Source: Cyclobacteriaceae bacterium
Lineage (GTDB): Bacteria; Bacteroidota; Bacteroidia; Cytophagales; Cyclobacteriaceae
Length of the DNA: 64,000 nucleotides
Assembly (NCBI GenBank): GCA_019638355.1
Contig: JAHBTY010000001.1
Location: forward strand, 992,001 to 1,056,000
Direction: 5' to 3'
A program made the position numbers and the translations under genes. This document shows positions 41,803 to 50,897 of the stretch, piece by piece. Below the pieces are notes generated by a model, which was not told where the DNA came from, ran no database searches, and saw only the letters and a list, made by a program, of their open reading frames with translations. How positions within the stretch are numbered: the stretch's first letter is position 1; each line of letters starts with the position of its first letter.

Positions 41803-42360
41803 TTATAAACTTGAACACCCGTTTCCAACAGCCCTGTACTTATTTTTTTTCTGGGCGATAAATGCCACATCAAGCGAGTGTTCAATTGAACGCAACGCTG
41901 TTTGCTTGTCCTGAATCTTGTAAAGAGTCGCAGTAAAATTACACCTTAACAATTGAGGGTTATTTACTTCAATTTGGATATGATATTTTTTCTCAAGCAT
42001 TTTGATTACTTCGTTCATTCCTGTGTCATTAAATTGCGCTCCAACCGGATTTCTAAACCAGGTTTGCCTGAGCAGTAGAAAGAAAAGAACTATAAGAGCG
42101 ACAACGATGCAAACGTAGAAGATGGAGAGAATTCGCTTTTTCCTTCGGGATCGCTGTTGAATGCGTTGCCGGATTTTCTCAAAACCATTTTCATCTTGCT
42201 CTGTGTCCGAAGGTAATGGAGAATTTTCCCAAAGCAATTTGATATCCTCGAACTCTTCCCGGTTGGCTTCGCTTTTAGCGATCCATTCATCCAATTCCTG
42301 TTTTTCGCTTTGGCTGGCTTCTCCAGACAGGAATCTGTAAATAAGTGCTACTCTGTCCAT
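41803..42360 (-). CDS. Mini anti-sigma factor (FecR-like, lacking FecR core)
   Basis: The 185-residue protein has an N-terminal region of the FecR/DUF4880-like type (RVALIYRFLSGEASQSEKQELDEWI.. FEDIKLLWENS), a membrane helix (ILSIFYVCIVVALIVLFFLLL) and a C-terminal DUF4974-like part (NEVIKMLEKKYHIQIEV .. NFTATLYKIQDKQTALRSIEHSLDVAF). The roughly 100-residue FecR beta-domain normally between helix and DUF4974 is absent. It pairs with the ECF sigma gene upstream. No TonB receptor is next to it. Confidence 0.7.
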   Translation of the reverse strand: MDRVALIYRFLSGEASQSEKQELDEWIAKSEANREEFEDIKLLWENSPLPSDTEQDENGFEKIRQRIQQRSRRKKRILSIFYVCIVVALIVLFFLLLRQTWFRNPVGAQFNDTGMNEVIKMLEKKYHIQIEVNNPQLLRCNFTATLYKIQDKQTALRSIEHSLDVAFIAQKKNKYRAVGNGCSSL

Positions 42361-42428
42361 AGTGATGGCTCTCTATATTATTTACTCTGAGATCAGACCC
42401 GATTTCCTATGCTCCGGCTACAATATTT

Positions 42429-42989
42429 TTAGGGTTTGGCCTGCAGGCGCCTGCGGAGCCGTTTTTTTGCGCTCGTCAGGCTCCTTTCTACGGCCTTTAT
42501 GCCCACACCAAGCCGAGCCGAGATTTCTTCATTATCCAATTCGTCCTCAATTTTCATCATCAGGCATTCGCGTTCTCTCTTGGGGAACCGTGCTATTATG
42601 CCGAGGATTTCCTGCGTTACCTCAATCTGGATGATCCTTGATTCTATTGAGTCTTGCGCCAGGTCATAGGTATGGCCGTTTACAAATCGTATTTTCTTTT
42701 TGCTGAGTTGTACATTTTCATTGTAGTAGGTTATGGATTTGTTTCTCACAATCCTTACCAGATAATGCTGAATGGATCGTTCATGATAGTTGCCAAGTTC
42801 TTTGGCATTTTGCCAGACATAAGCAAAAGTTTCCTGCACAATATCTTTAGATGCCTCTTTATCATGAGTTAGATTAAATGCAATTCGCACAAGGCTGTTG
42901 TAATACTGATCGCACAAAATCTTAACAGCTCTCCTGGGGTAGGAAAGCAATAATTTCCGAATCTCATGATTATTAACATGACCAGGCAT
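42429..42989 (-). CDS. RNA polymerase ECF sigma factor
   Basis: The 186-residue FecI-like sigma factor has a complete region 2 (LVRIAFNLTHDKEASKDIVQETFAYVWQNAKEL). Region 4 is also complete (IIARFPKRERECLMMKIEDELDNEEISARLGVGIKAVERSLTSAKKRLRR). It lies upstream of the mini anti-sigma factor with a 68-bp gap. Position inside the mobile element implies that it may drive element genes. Confidence 0.87.
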   Translation of the reverse strand: MPGHVNNHEIRKLLLSYPRRAVKILCDQYYNSLVRIAFNLTHDKEASKDIVQETFAYVWQNAKELGNYHERSIQHYLVRIVRNKSITYYNENVQLSKKKIRFVNGHTYDLAQDSIESRIIQIEVTQEILGIIARFPKRERECLMMKIEDELDNEEISARLGVGIKAVERSLTSAKKRLRRRLQAKP

Positions 42990-43171
42990 CTTGCAAATGA
43001 TTTCTCATAGATGATTTTTGGCTAATAGCAATCACCGCAGGGCAACCGTTGGTACTTAACCACCTCGTTAATCCATTAAAAAAGACTGTGCTATTAAAAA
43101 TTATCTAAATAGCCTCCCTTAATTTAAGGGTTACCACAGCAAAAATGAAACTTTCTTGGCTAGTACCCGAA

Positions 43172-43194
43172 TAAAAAAGGGGCCAGACCCCCTT
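43172..43194 (-). terminator. Intrinsic terminator
   Basis: On the minus strand AAGGGG..CCCCTT arms with a 6-nt loop are followed by a run of T. It lies 10 nt beyond the stop of the 43204-43590 gene, and would also block reading into the sigma gene's upstream region. Confidence 0.65.
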
Positions 43195-43203
43195 CAGTTT
43201 GTA

Positions 43204-43590
43204 TTAGTAGGAAAAACCAATCTCTTCGTCTATAACCTTGACAGTATAGTTTCGCCCTACTAATTCCTTTTTGGAATAATCGTCCCATTTGTGGCAACCA
43301 GATTCAATCGCCATCATATACTTTATGTGGAGTTGATCTTCATCCTCATAGTAAAACCGAATATCGAGGTATGTGCCGAAGTCATGAGGACAACGAACAA
43401 CTTTGAAAAAAGATCCTTCCGGATTATTTCCAAATGCGCGTTTCAATTGATCAATATACACACGGATTTCAATGCGAGCGTTGTGCAGATAGTCGTTCGT
43501 TCCAACCTGTGCGCAAGGTTCATCACATGGTGTAGTTTGTGAAAGATAGATGTAGTCTAACATAGCTGTACTGTTTTGGTTGAACATCAT
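43204..43590 (-). CDS. Unknown mobile-element protein
   Basis: The 128-residue protein is acidic and soluble. It has two Cys in TTPCDEPCAQVG and a pattern ARIEIRVYIDQLKRAFGNNPEGSFFKVVRCPHDFGTYLDIRFYYEDEDQ. No membrane or DNA-binding segment is seen. I associate such small proteins with accessory regions of Bacteroidota mobile elements but cannot name a family. A terminator follows it, so it is a single-gene unit. Confidence 0.5.
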   Translation of the reverse strand: MMFNQNSTAMLDYIYLSQTTPCDEPCAQVGTNDYLHNARIEIRVYIDQLKRAFGNNPEGSFFKVVRCPHDFGTYLDIRFYYEDEDQLHIKYMMAIESGCHKWDDYSKKELVGRNYTVKVIDEEIGFSY

Positions 43591-43616
43591 TTTTTGTGCT
43601 CAACCAAACCGGGCTT

Positions 43617-43737
43617 TTCCGGAACGGCTATCGCGGGTGGACTAATTGAAGAAGCCAAGAGGAATCGGAATAAATGGGAAGGTAGGCCGTAGGCAGGTGC
43701 CCGTTTATGCCGAAGTCTCTTGGCGGAGTTCCGGAAC
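43617..43737. other. Long imperfect hairpin, about 120 nt
   Basis: Nested arms: CCGGAAC (43619-43625) with GTTCCGG (43728-43734); CCAAGAG (43655-43661) with CTCTTGG (43717-43723). A 13-bp arm of CGGAATAAATGGG (43666-43678) pairs with CCCGTTTATGCCG (43700-43712), having one mismatch and one wobble. Inner loops are 4+4 nt, and the tip loop is 21 nt. It lies in the gap between two unknown minus-strand genes and is not explained by either. Confidence 0.6.
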
Positions 43738-43790
43738 AAGGCCGAACTTTGCCTAAAAAAATGAAGGAACTTAAATTGACTGCTGTCGGA

Positions 43791-44498
43791 TCAACCCTTG
43801 AAAGACTTTAACCACATCTCGATTTGCTCGACTAATGACTTTGGATCTTGATTAGGGTATTTCTGTTCAATGTATTGCTCAAAGGTCATTTTGGTTTTTA
43901 GATCTGTCCATTCCTTTACCGTTAGCCTAAGCAGGGGCCACTTCTTTTGCTCGAACATAAACCCATACAGAGGGATATAAGGAGGCGCATAATGAAATGA
44001 GTTATCAATTAGTTTGCTATAGAGATCCGGCTTCAGTGCAAGCTTTAAATCCTGAACGATATCAAATAGTATTTTCCCTTTGCTTCCATTTGTGATCGCG
44101 TTGGCTAGTGCGGGCATTCCTTCATCATTAAAGAAGGTGAGCAAATAATCGCGGAACCCGTCCTCTGATATATCGCATAGATCACGGCAGTAGAACCAAT
44201 ACAATTTCTTGAAGCGTTCTAAGGAAAAACCATCTATCGATTTGTCAATTACAAAATCAATCAATTCATTCTCCAGCGCAATTGCGTTCTCAATAGCAGG
44301 GCTATTCTTCTTTCCAGCAGCAAGGAGCAGATACTTAGGTTTGGAAAACAATTCAAAATAGTAACTCTTGAAGAATATTGATTTGCGATCAAACGTCACT
44401 TGAACGTAGAGCGGATGAGTGACTTTACCATGAAAAGAAACAGTTTTGAGACGCTCGTTAAGGTAGGTCTTGTATGTAACCTTGTATGTTCGAGTCAT
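43791..44498 (-). CDS. Unknown mobile-element protein
   Basis: The 235-residue product begins RTYKVTYKTYLNERLKTVSF and VQVTFDRKSIFFKSYYFELF, a pattern suggesting an N-terminal beta-rich domain like phage-integrase arm-binding domains. IAPPYIPLYGFMF-like and LLRLTVKEWTDLKTKMTFEQY text follow in the C-terminal half. No recombinase catalytic residues are present. It lies upstream of the long hairpin and before the recombinase module. Function is unknown. Confidence 0.5.
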   Translation of the reverse strand: MTRTYKVTYKTYLNERLKTVSFHGKVTHPLYVQVTFDRKSIFFKSYYFELFSKPKYLLLAAGKKNSPAIENAIALENELIDFVIDKSIDGFSLERFKKLYWFYCRDLCDISEDGFRDYLLTFFNDEGMPALANAITNGSKGKILFDIVQDLKLALKPDLYSKLIDNSFHYAPPYIPLYGFMFEQKKWPLLRLTVKEWTDLKTKMTFEQYIEQKYPNQDPKSLVEQIEMWLKSFKG

Positions 44499-44701
44499 TT
44501 TTGTTCAGTTCAGTGTTTTGTCAATCACATGAGTATAAATTAGTTCATTCGGCAGCGTAGGATGATCAGTATAGAAAATTATCTTGCTAAATTATTAAAA
44601 GTTTTGCTAAATACTATGTTATCAAAACATATTTTTTTATATTAGCGTTACAGTGGTACCCTGTGCTGTGATCTCATGCGTGGGAGTTATGGAGGTGCCA
44701 A

Positions 44702-44857
44702 ATGGAGAAATTAAAGCCGGAGAAAGTAGTGGAAATCCTCAAAGCCAAAGGTGTGAGTGTGACTGTAGAACAGGCCGCTTCAATTCTCGAATTTCTTCGG
44801 AAGATGGCCAGCATTGTTGTGAGCCAATATTTAAAAACGGGAAACAATAAAAGGTAG
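44702..44857 (+). CDS. Small conserved protein upstream of recombinase, 51 aa
   Basis: An ATG at 44702 opens MEKLKPEKVVEILKAKGVSV, TVEQAASILEFLRKMAS, IVVSQYLKTGNNKR, then TAG at 44857. This is the small protein I recall as the usual companion directly upstream of Bacteroidota serine recombinases (the M-E-K-L-K-P-E..V-E-I-L-K and I-L-E-F-L-R-K-x-A-S-I patterns). It is missing from a simple longest-ORF view because another frame is longer. The recombinase starts 30 nt downstream. Role unknown, possibly a regulator or accessory factor. Confidence 0.7.
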   Translation: MEKLKPEKVVEILKAKGVSVTVEQAASILEFLRKMASIVVSQYLKTGNNKR

Positions 44858-44887
44858 TCAGAATTTGGTAACCTAAATCTTCTTTGT

Positions 44888-46492
44888 ATGAAAACAGCGG
44901 ACTTATACATCAGGGTAAGTACAGATGAGCAAGCAGACAAGGGCTATTCCCAGAGGAGCCAGGAAGAACTTCTCCGAAGGTATTGTGACATCAACAAGGT
45001 AAGTATCCGGAAAGTTATTTTTGAAGACCACTCCGCTAAAACGTTCAATCGTCCTGAATGGCAGAAATATCTTCAGGATTTGCGGAAGCATAAAAGTCAA
45101 ACCGATTTGGTGCTGTTTCTCAAGTGGGATAGGTTCAGTCGAAATGCGGGAGATGCTTACCAAATGATTAACATCCTTAGAAAACTCGGAGTTGAACCTC
45201 AAGCCATTGAACAACCACTTGATCTGTCCATTCCGGAAAACAAGATGATGCTCGCTTTCTATTTAGCCGCGCCTGAAGTGGAGAATGACAGGCGCGCTTT
45301 AAATGTGATTCATGGCATGAGAAGAGCACGAAAAGAGGGGCGATATATGGGATTGGCTCCTATTGGTTACATCAATAAAACTGATGAAGGTGGCAAAAAG
45401 CTTATCTCCCCCAAATACCCTGATGCGGATGTTATTCGATGGTCGTTTGAAAAGATAGCTGAAGGTATATATAACACAGAGCAGGTTTATAAGACCGCGA
45501 AAGAAAAGGGATTTAAAGGCACCAAAAGCCTTTTCTGGTTTGTGATAAGGAATCCAGTTTATTGTGGAAAAATATTTATCCCTAAATACAAAGACGAAGA
45601 GAGTCGGTTTGTAAAAGGACAGCACGAGCCCATTATTACAGAGGCGTTGTATTATCAAGTACAAGACGTTTTGGATGGTAGAAAGAGAGGACAGTATCGG
45701 CTAAAGGTGGCTTCGAATGCTACGATGCCGCTGCGCGGCTTTCTCATTTGCCCACACTGCGGTAAACTACTGACTGGGAGTGCTTCAAAGGGGCGGTACA
45801 AATACTATTCATATTATCATTGCTTTGATGGGTGTACGTGTAGGTTCAAAGCCGACTACGTGAATAATCTCTTTGAGTATGAATTGAAGAAATATATTCC
45901 TCGAACTGAGATGGCAGAAGTCTACAAGATAACTTTGGCTGAAGCATGGAATGATCAGACAAATCATTTACAGAATGATAGGAAACAAGTGCTGGCGCAA
46001 ATCAAAGACTTAGAAGAAAAGTTGTCCTACATCAGGGATTTGCTTTCTTCAAAACAACTCGACCCTGAAGATTTCAGGGAGATGAAATCGGAGTATTCCA
46101 GTAAACTTGAAAAGCTGGAGGTTAAACTCAGCGCGTGTGATGATAACCAAGTCAGCATTGACCAGTTATTAAATCGCGGGTTGGACAATCTGTTAAAGTT
46201 AGACTACATCTATGAAACCGGAGACATCGAAAAGAAGCGGGAGGTGATTGGTTCGATGTACCCCGAAAAATTGACTTTTGACGGATTCGTACTTCGAACC
46301 ACCCGGGTCAATGAGGCTGTGCGTTTTATTTACATGATGAACAACGAGTTAGGAGTAAATAAAAACAGGACAAACGGAAAAAAATCCAATTTGTCCTGTC
46401 AAGTCGGGATGGCGGGATTCGAACCCACGGCCTCTTCGTCCCGAACGAAGCGCGCTACCGGGCTGCGCTACATCCCGAGGAAACAAAGTTAG
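44888..46492 (+). CDS. Site-specific serine recombinase (large), C-terminus read into tRNA
   Basis: The 534-residue frame has a resolvase domain with the catalytic Ser at position 11 ([15 protein letters not shown]) and D-R-F-S-R-N in [12 protein letters not shown] recombinase domain follows ([10 protein letters not shown].. [15 protein letters not shown]). Then come a zinc ribbon (C-P-H-C-G-K and C-F-D-G-C-T-C) and a coiled coil ([17 protein letters not shown] .. LEKLEVKL). The last 30 residues, from about [11 protein letters not shown], are the antisense reading of tRNA-Pro (46404-46477). The native C-terminus was therefore probably replaced at integration and the protein ended near residue 500. 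It catalyses integration and excision of the element. Confidence 0.9.
   Translation: MKTADLYIRVSTDEQADKGYSQRSQEELLRRYCDINKVSIRKVIFEDHSAKTFNRPEWQKYLQDLRKHKSQTDLVLFLKWDRFSRNAGDAYQMINILRKLGVEPQAIEQPLDLSIPENKMMLAFYLAAPEVENDRRALNVIHGMRRARKEGRYMGLAPIGYINKTDEGGKKLISPKYPDADVIRWSFEKIAEGIYNTEQVYKTAKEKGFKGTKSLFWFVIRNPVYCGKIFIPKYKDEESRFVKGQHEPIITEALYYQVQDVLDGRKRGQYRLKVASNATMPLRGFLICPHCGKLLTGSASKGRYKYYSYYHCFDGCTCRFKADYVNNLFEYELKKYIPRTEMAEVYKITLAEAWNDQTNHLQNDRKQVLAQIKDLEEKLSYIRDLLSSKQLDPEDFREMKSEYSSKLEKLEVKLSACDDNQVSIDQLLNRGLDNLLKLDYIYETGDIEKKREVIGSMYPEKLTFDGFVLRTTRVNEAVRFIYMMNNELGVNKNRTNGKKSNLSCQVGMAGFEPTASSSRTKRATGLRYIPRKQS
46404..46477 (-). tRNA. tRNA-Pro(CGG)
   Basis: A 74-nt cloverleaf: acceptor CGGGATG/CATCCCG, D stem GCGC/GCGC, anticodon stem CTTCG/CGAAG with loop TTCGGGA (anticodon CGG), T stem GTGGG/CCCGC with loop TTCGAAT, discriminator A. 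No CCA is encoded. Its 3' end abuts the recombinase, marking an integration site. Confidence 0.93.
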
Positions 46493-46576
46493 CACGGATT
46501 CTGGAAACGCGTTTAAATAAATTATTTTTGAATTGGATTCCATAAAGTTTTAATTTCTCATCTTACCAAAAACATT

Positions 46577-46984
46577 ATGACAAAGATAAAGTCATCCCGA
46601 AGGAAATTTTTAGCAAGCGCCTCTTTGCTATCTTTGGCACCTGCAATAAATGCAATTCCCATGGATCAGGAAAAAAATGTGCTGGTGCACCATGTGTTCT
46701 TCTGGCTGAAGAATCCGAATTCGAAAGAAGACCTGGCTAAGCTAGTGGCCGGTGTAAAGTCGCTCGCCAAAATTGAAACCATTCAATATATACACGTAGG
46801 AGTTCCGGCCAGTACCGAAAAACGCGATGTGGTTGACAACAGCTATGCTGTATCAGAACTGATGTTCTTTAAAGATCTGGCCGGGCAGAAAACCTACCAG
46901 GATCATCCTATCCACCAGAAATTTATTGCTGAGTGTTCGCACTTATGGGAAAAGGTTGTGGTGTATGATACAATCAATGCCTGA
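46577..46984 (+). CDS. Dabb-domain protein with Tat-like signal
   Basis: The 135-residue product starts SRRKFLASASLLSLAPAINA, a twin-arginine-like signal. The mature part (NVLVHHVFFWLKNPNSKEDLAKLVAGVKSL .. SYAVSELMFFKDLAGQKTYQDHP) is the stress-responsive alpha-beta barrel (Dabb). Members bind small molecules; the ligand is unknown. It ends directly at the stop of the converging response regulator gene. Confidence 0.8.
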   Translation: MTKIKSSRRKFLASASLLSLAPAINAIPMDQEKNVLVHHVFFWLKNPNSKEDLAKLVAGVKSLAKIETIQYIHVGVPASTEKRDVVDNSYAVSELMFFKDLAGQKTYQDHPIHQKFIAECSHLWEKVVVYDTINA

Positions 46985-47734
46985 TTAACCGAGCCATTGT
47001 TTAAAAGCTGTTACTTTTTCACGGCTCATTTCCAACTCGTGCGTATAAGGTGCTTTTAATTGTACGCTTAATCCTTTGTGAGTGGTTCTTACCCGTGCTA
47101 TGCTTTTTATGTGAACCAAATGCTGCCGGTTTACCCGGAAAAAAAGTGTAGGGTCAAGCAAGGATTCGAGTTCGTCCATGGTATGATGGTCGCTGAGTAA
47201 TTTTTCTCCTGTAACAGTGTGGATAAAGATTAACTCTTCTTTACTGAAGAAGGCGATCTCAGGCACGGTTATGGGCACCAGGTTATTTCGTTGTAACGAA
47301 AGGAATCGCTCTTTGTATTTGCGTGGTTCTTTGTTAAGGTGGTGTAACAAATTTAGCAACGATTCGGCATGTGGGGCTGTTGAGTTTTTTTTGAATTTAA
47401 TCAACCCGCGCTCTAATTCTTTTTCGTCAATGGGCTTTAGCAAATAGTCAATGCTATTGAGTTTAAAAGCCCGTATGGCATACGCATTATAAGCAGTTGT
47501 AAAAATAATGGGGCATGTAATTTGGAGTTTTTCAAACACCTCAAAACTCACGCCATCGGCCAATTGAATATCGGCCAGAATAAGATCGGGCTGTGGGTTT
47601 GTTGCAAACCAATACCGCGCCTGTTCTACACTTGCTAAGGTTGCCGTAATTTGTGCGGCAGGTTCAAGCCGGATTAACATTGTTTGAAGGTCTTTCGCTA
47701 CCAGCGGTTCGTCTTCAATAATCAGGATAGTCAT
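46985..47734 (-). CDS. LytTR-family response regulator
   Basis: The 249-residue protein has an N-terminal receiver domain: D8/D9 region LIIEDEPLVAKDLQTML, the phospho-acceptor Asp in LILADIQL, and T and K in FTTAYNAYAIRAFKLNSIDYLLKP. A C-terminal LytTR DNA-binding domain follows (FLSLQRNNLVPITVPEIAFFSKEELIFIHT .. HHTMDELESLLD .. FRVNRQHLVHIKSI). It overlaps the histidine-kinase gene by 4 nt, so they form one two-component pair. Confidence 0.92.
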   Translation of the reverse strand: MTILIIEDEPLVAKDLQTMLIRLEPAAQITATLASVEQARYWFATNPQPDLILADIQLADGVSFEVFEKLQITCPIIFTTAYNAYAIRAFKLNSIDYLLKPIDEKELERGLIKFKKNSTAPHAESLLNLLHHLNKEPRKYKERFLSLQRNNLVPITVPEIAFFSKEELIFIHTVTGEKLLSDHHTMDELESLLDPTLFFRVNRQHLVHIKSIARVRTTHKGLSVQLKAPYTHELEMSREKVTAFKQWLG

Positions 47735-48750
47735 AACAACGGTACTTTAACGGTAAAATCTTTTTCGGTTGCCACTACTTCTACGTTCTTTCCGGTAAGA
47801 TAGCGATACAACTTGCTTAAATTGTCAAGTCCCTGGCCGTTGGAATCTTCCACACGCCTTCGTATTTGCAGGTTATTATGTACAATTAAAAAATCATTTT
47901 CAGAATAAATTTTAATTCTTAACGGTCGCTTTATTTCAATCACGTTATGCTTGAAGGCATTTTCGAGCAGCACTTGTAACGTAACCGGAACCAATTGTTT
48001 ATCCAGGTCTTCGTTTTTAACGGAAACATCCAACTCAAGCGCATGTTCAAAACGGGTTTGAGCCAGAAAAATATAGTTTTGAATAAAGTCTAACTCCGTT
48101 TGCAATGCTACCAGGTTATGTTCTTTATGTTGCAGCACGTACCGATATACTTTCGAAAGATGTTGTAAAAACCGCGAGGCGAGTTGTTGATTTTCTAAAA
48201 TCAAACTGTGCAACGATGCCAGCACATTAAATAAAAAATGCGGGTTAAGTTGATTTTTCAAATTATCGAATTGTACCTGTGCTTTTTCTTTTTCAAGCCG
48301 TTCGGCTTTTAATAGTTCTTCTTTCCATTTACTTATGAAGTATTGAGTAAAAAAAACAAGGTTTATGCCGGCCGGCAATAGCGCGTAAACTACCCACGTT
48401 GTTGCTAAAAAAAGTTTATCCAGGGGTAAAGGAAAGTGAGGCTCGCCAAAATAATAGATTAAGGCCCGAATACTTAAGCCAAAGATTACGCCTATACCAA
48501 GTTGTAGCACAATGCGTACCACCAGATTTCGTTCGTAGGGGTAGTATCGGTTTAAACTTAAATCAATTAATCGTAACGATTCCCAGATAAACAGGATACC
48601 GGCCAAAACAATAACAAGATTCAAAGGCCATGAGAAACTAAATTCTGGAAACTTAAAATAACGGATAAGTGCGAGTATGGTACTAATGCCCAGGATAACT
48701 CCGTAAATATTGCGCAGTTGACGAATGCTCTTATATCCGAAAAGTTTCAT
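47731..48750 (-). CDS. LytS-type sensor histidine kinase
   Basis: The 339-residue product has several membrane segments in residues 1-170. The conserved histidine motif is QLNPHFLFNVLASLHSLIL and the N box is VTLQVLLENAFKHNVI. A degenerate G box lies in NGQGLDNLSKLYRYL. This is the short LytS/YehU class that phosphorylates LytTR regulators. Input signal unknown. The gene follows the ABC export genes by about 200 bp. Confidence 0.88.
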   Translation of the reverse strand: MKLFGYKSIRQLRNIYGVILGISTILALIRYFKFPEFSFSWPLNLVIVLAGILFIWESLRLIDLSLNRYYPYERNLVVRIVLQLGIGVIFGLSIRALIYYFGEPHFPLPLDKLFLATTWVVYALLPAGINLVFFTQYFISKWKEELLKAERLEKEKAQVQFDNLKNQLNPHFLFNVLASLHSLILENQQLASRFLQHLSKVYRYVLQHKEHNLVALQTELDFIQNYIFLAQTRFEHALELDVSVKNEDLDKQLVPVTLQVLLENAFKHNVIEIKRPLRIKIYSENDFLIVHNNLQIRRRVEDSNGQGLDNLSKLYRYLTGKNVEVVATEKDFTVKVPLL

Positions 48751-48955
48751 TTACACCTTGTGCTTATGCTGGTTTTTTGATACTGTTCTTTTTTTCTTTA
48801 GTTCTTCCTGCTGCACAAGAAACCAATTATGTTGTGCCACCTGAAACAATAAAACATATTGCAGGTGCGTGGATTGTGAGTTTGCGGAGGTCATACCTGT
48901 ATAGAATTTGAAATGAAGACATCCAATAAACATTTTACCCCTATTTATTAATAGG

Positions 48956-49630
48956 TTAGGCAAGTATTTTTCCATCACTCATTTCTACTACCCGATCTGT
49001 TCTTCGGGCAAATTCTTCATCGTGTGTTACGGCTATAATGGTTTGTTTGTGTACCGTGGTTAGCTCTCTGAAAATATCAAAAACGATATTGGAGTTGTGC
49101 GAATCCAGATTGCCCGTGGGTTCATCACCCATCAGAATATCCGGGTTGTTAATTAATGCCCGTGCAATGGCAACACGTTGTTGCTGGCCACCCGATAACT
49201 TATTGGTTTTTTTTCGGGCATGTTCGGCCATACCCAACAAGTGCAACTTTTCAATAGCACGGTGTTCAATTTCGGCTGTTGTTAAATCGCCCAGCTTCAG
49301 GGCCGGTATCATTACATTTTGCAATACCGTAAACTCGGGCAGCAAATAGTGAAATTGAAATACAAAGCCAATGTGCCGGTTTCGGAATTTAGCCAGTTCG
49401 TTTTGCGACTTGCCGGTTAACAATTCGCCTGCAATTTGTAAGCGCCCTTCGTAATCGGTATCCATGGTTGAAAGCACATACATTAAGGTTGACTTTCCGC
49501 AGCCTGATTTTCCAACTAATGAAAGAAACTGACCCCGCTCTACATTTAACTCAATATTTTTTAATACCTGAAATTTTTCAGGATCGTAAAAATACTTGGT
49601 TATACCCTGTGCCTGTAATACTGTGCTCAT
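48956..49630 (-). CDS. LolD-like ABC transporter ATPase
   Basis: The 224-residue ATPase has Walker [11 protein letters not shown], signature [15 protein letters not shown], Walker [14 protein letters not shown] and the switch histidine in [10 protein letters not shown]. The MacB/LolD type is supported by the linked permease and adaptor. The gene overlaps the permease start by 4 nt. It energises export of lipoproteins or small molecules, depending on the permease. Confidence 0.9.
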   Translation of the reverse strand: MSTVLQAQGITKYFYDPEKFQVLKNIELNVERGQFLSLVGKSGCGKSTLMYVLSTMDTDYEGRLQIAGELLTGKSQNELAKFRNRHIGFVFQFHYLLPEFTVLQNVMIPALKLGDLTTAEIEHRAIEKLHLLGMAEHARKKTNKLSGGQQQRVAIARALINNPDILMGDEPTGNLDSHNSNIVFDIFRELTTVHKQTIIAVTHDEEFARRTDRVVEMSDGKILA

Positions 49631-50895
49631 TGGCCACGTAAAATTTCAATAGGATCAACCTTGGCCGCTTTGCGCGAAGGCATGTAACCAGCAATAGCTG
49701 TAGTAGTAATACCAAATACAATTCCTGTCAGGTAATATTTCGGGTTAAAGTTTACCGGAAAATGATCCAGGCTGATTACATCGCCACCATCAAAAGGTGC
49801 TTGTGCAATTAATGATGACAATGTAAACCCTACTAACAGGCCGAGTAATCCACCCAACAACCCAATTACCAGCGATTGAATCATAAAAATGCTTCTAACA
49901 TCTTTACCGGCAAAACCCATTGCTTTTAAAATGGCTATATCTTTCATTTTGTTATAGATGGTCATGTTTAAAATATTATAAATACCAAACCCGGCCACTA
50001 TCAGTAGCGTAAAGCTAACGGCATACGTAATAATGTTACGAATGGTAACTCCGGTTATAAAGGTAGCGTTGGCTGTTTCCCAATCTTCGGCTTTGTAGGT
50101 AAAGTTTTTCTGCAATTCAGTCGCCACAATTTTGGCTTGATGTCGATCGTTTAGTTTAATGTTTATGTCGGTAATGAAAGATTTATCTTGTTGTAGAATA
50201 GTTTGTACCATGCTCATGTTTGCATAACTTCTTACGTTATCTACCGCACCAATACCGATTTGGAAAATCCCTACTATTTTAAGCGTTCGGGTAAATCCTT
50301 GCGGTGTGGTAATCACTACGCGATCGCCCTTTTTTACATTTAGTTTTCGGGCAAGCCCACTGCCAATAATTATACCTTCATGAAATGCCAGTAAGTCTTC
50401 CAGGCGGCCATCTTTCATTTTGGCTTTAAGGTCAAATAATTTATCCTCTTCCAGAATTTCAACGCCTTGTATTTGTCCGTTTAGTTGTGTGGGGCCATAG
50501 TTAAAAAATACCTGCGAGGTTATCATTGGGGCAACCCCTTGTATGCGTGAATCTTGCCGCAATATTTCAATCATGCGGGCAGCACCACGCAATTTGGCTG
50601 TTTCATTTTTTGGTTTTTGATTATGTACTAAATTAATGCCGGTTGGATTTACAACTTCCAGAATACTGGGGCGAGCTTCGGTAATGTCATGATAAATGTG
50701 AATGTCGGGTGAAGAGGTCATGGTTATTTCCTCTGTAAAGTCATTTAGGCCAGTCATTAGTCCAACCAGCGCAATGAACATTCCGATGCCAAATGTTACC
50801 CCCAGCATGGCAATAATGGTTTGTTTGGGCTTGCTAAACAAATGCACGCGTGCAATGGTAAACGAGAGTGTTAGCGATGAAAGTCGGGCACTCAT
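49627..50895 (-). CDS. LolC/E- or MacB-like ABC transporter permease
   Basis: The 422-residue permease has an N-terminal helix region (KQTIIAMLGVTFGIGMFIALVGLMTGL), a large periplasmic domain and three C-terminal FtsX helices. The latter include NILNMTIYNKMKDIAILKAMGFAGKDVRSIFM, and the protein ends [11 protein letters not shown], typical of this family. It works with the ATPase downstream and the periplasmic adaptor upstream. Its substrate is not recorded in the sequence. Confidence 0.9.
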   Translation of the reverse strand: MSARLSSLTLSFTIARVHLFSKPKQTIIAMLGVTFGIGMFIALVGLMTGLNDFTEEITMTSSPDIHIYHDITEARPSILEVVNPTGINLVHNQKPKNETAKLRGAARMIEILRQDSRIQGVAPMITSQVFFNYGPTQLNGQIQGVEILEEDKLFDLKAKMKDGRLEDLLAFHEGIIIGSGLARKLNVKKGDRVVITTPQGFTRTLKIVGIFQIGIGAVDNVRSYANMSMVQTILQQDKSFITDINIKLNDRHQAKIVATELQKNFTYKAEDWETANATFITGVTIRNIITYAVSFTLLIVAGFGIYNILNMTIYNKMKDIAILKAMGFAGKDVRSIFMIQSLVIGLLGGLLGLLVGFTLSSLIAQAPFDGGDVISLDHFPVNFNPKYYLTGIVFGITTTAIAGYMPSRKAAKVDPIEILRGQ

Positions 50896-50897
50896 AA

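Noticed and set aside
43617-43737. Integron attC site
   Set aside because: The overall shape is similar, but the conserved core triplets RYYYAAC and GTTRRRY are not present on the outer arms, and no integron integrase is near.
12289-46477. A second tRNA-Pro 3' end or CRISPR array
   Set aside because: Reading by eye found no copy of the tRNA 3' segment on the left side, and no regularly spaced repeats. Both need a computed search to exclude fully.
48751-48978. Minus-strand 75-codon frame between the ABC and histidine-kinase genes
   Set aside because: It has low-complexity composition, overlaps the ATPase 3' end and contains no motif; the 205-bp gap otherwise holds only a presumptive promoter.
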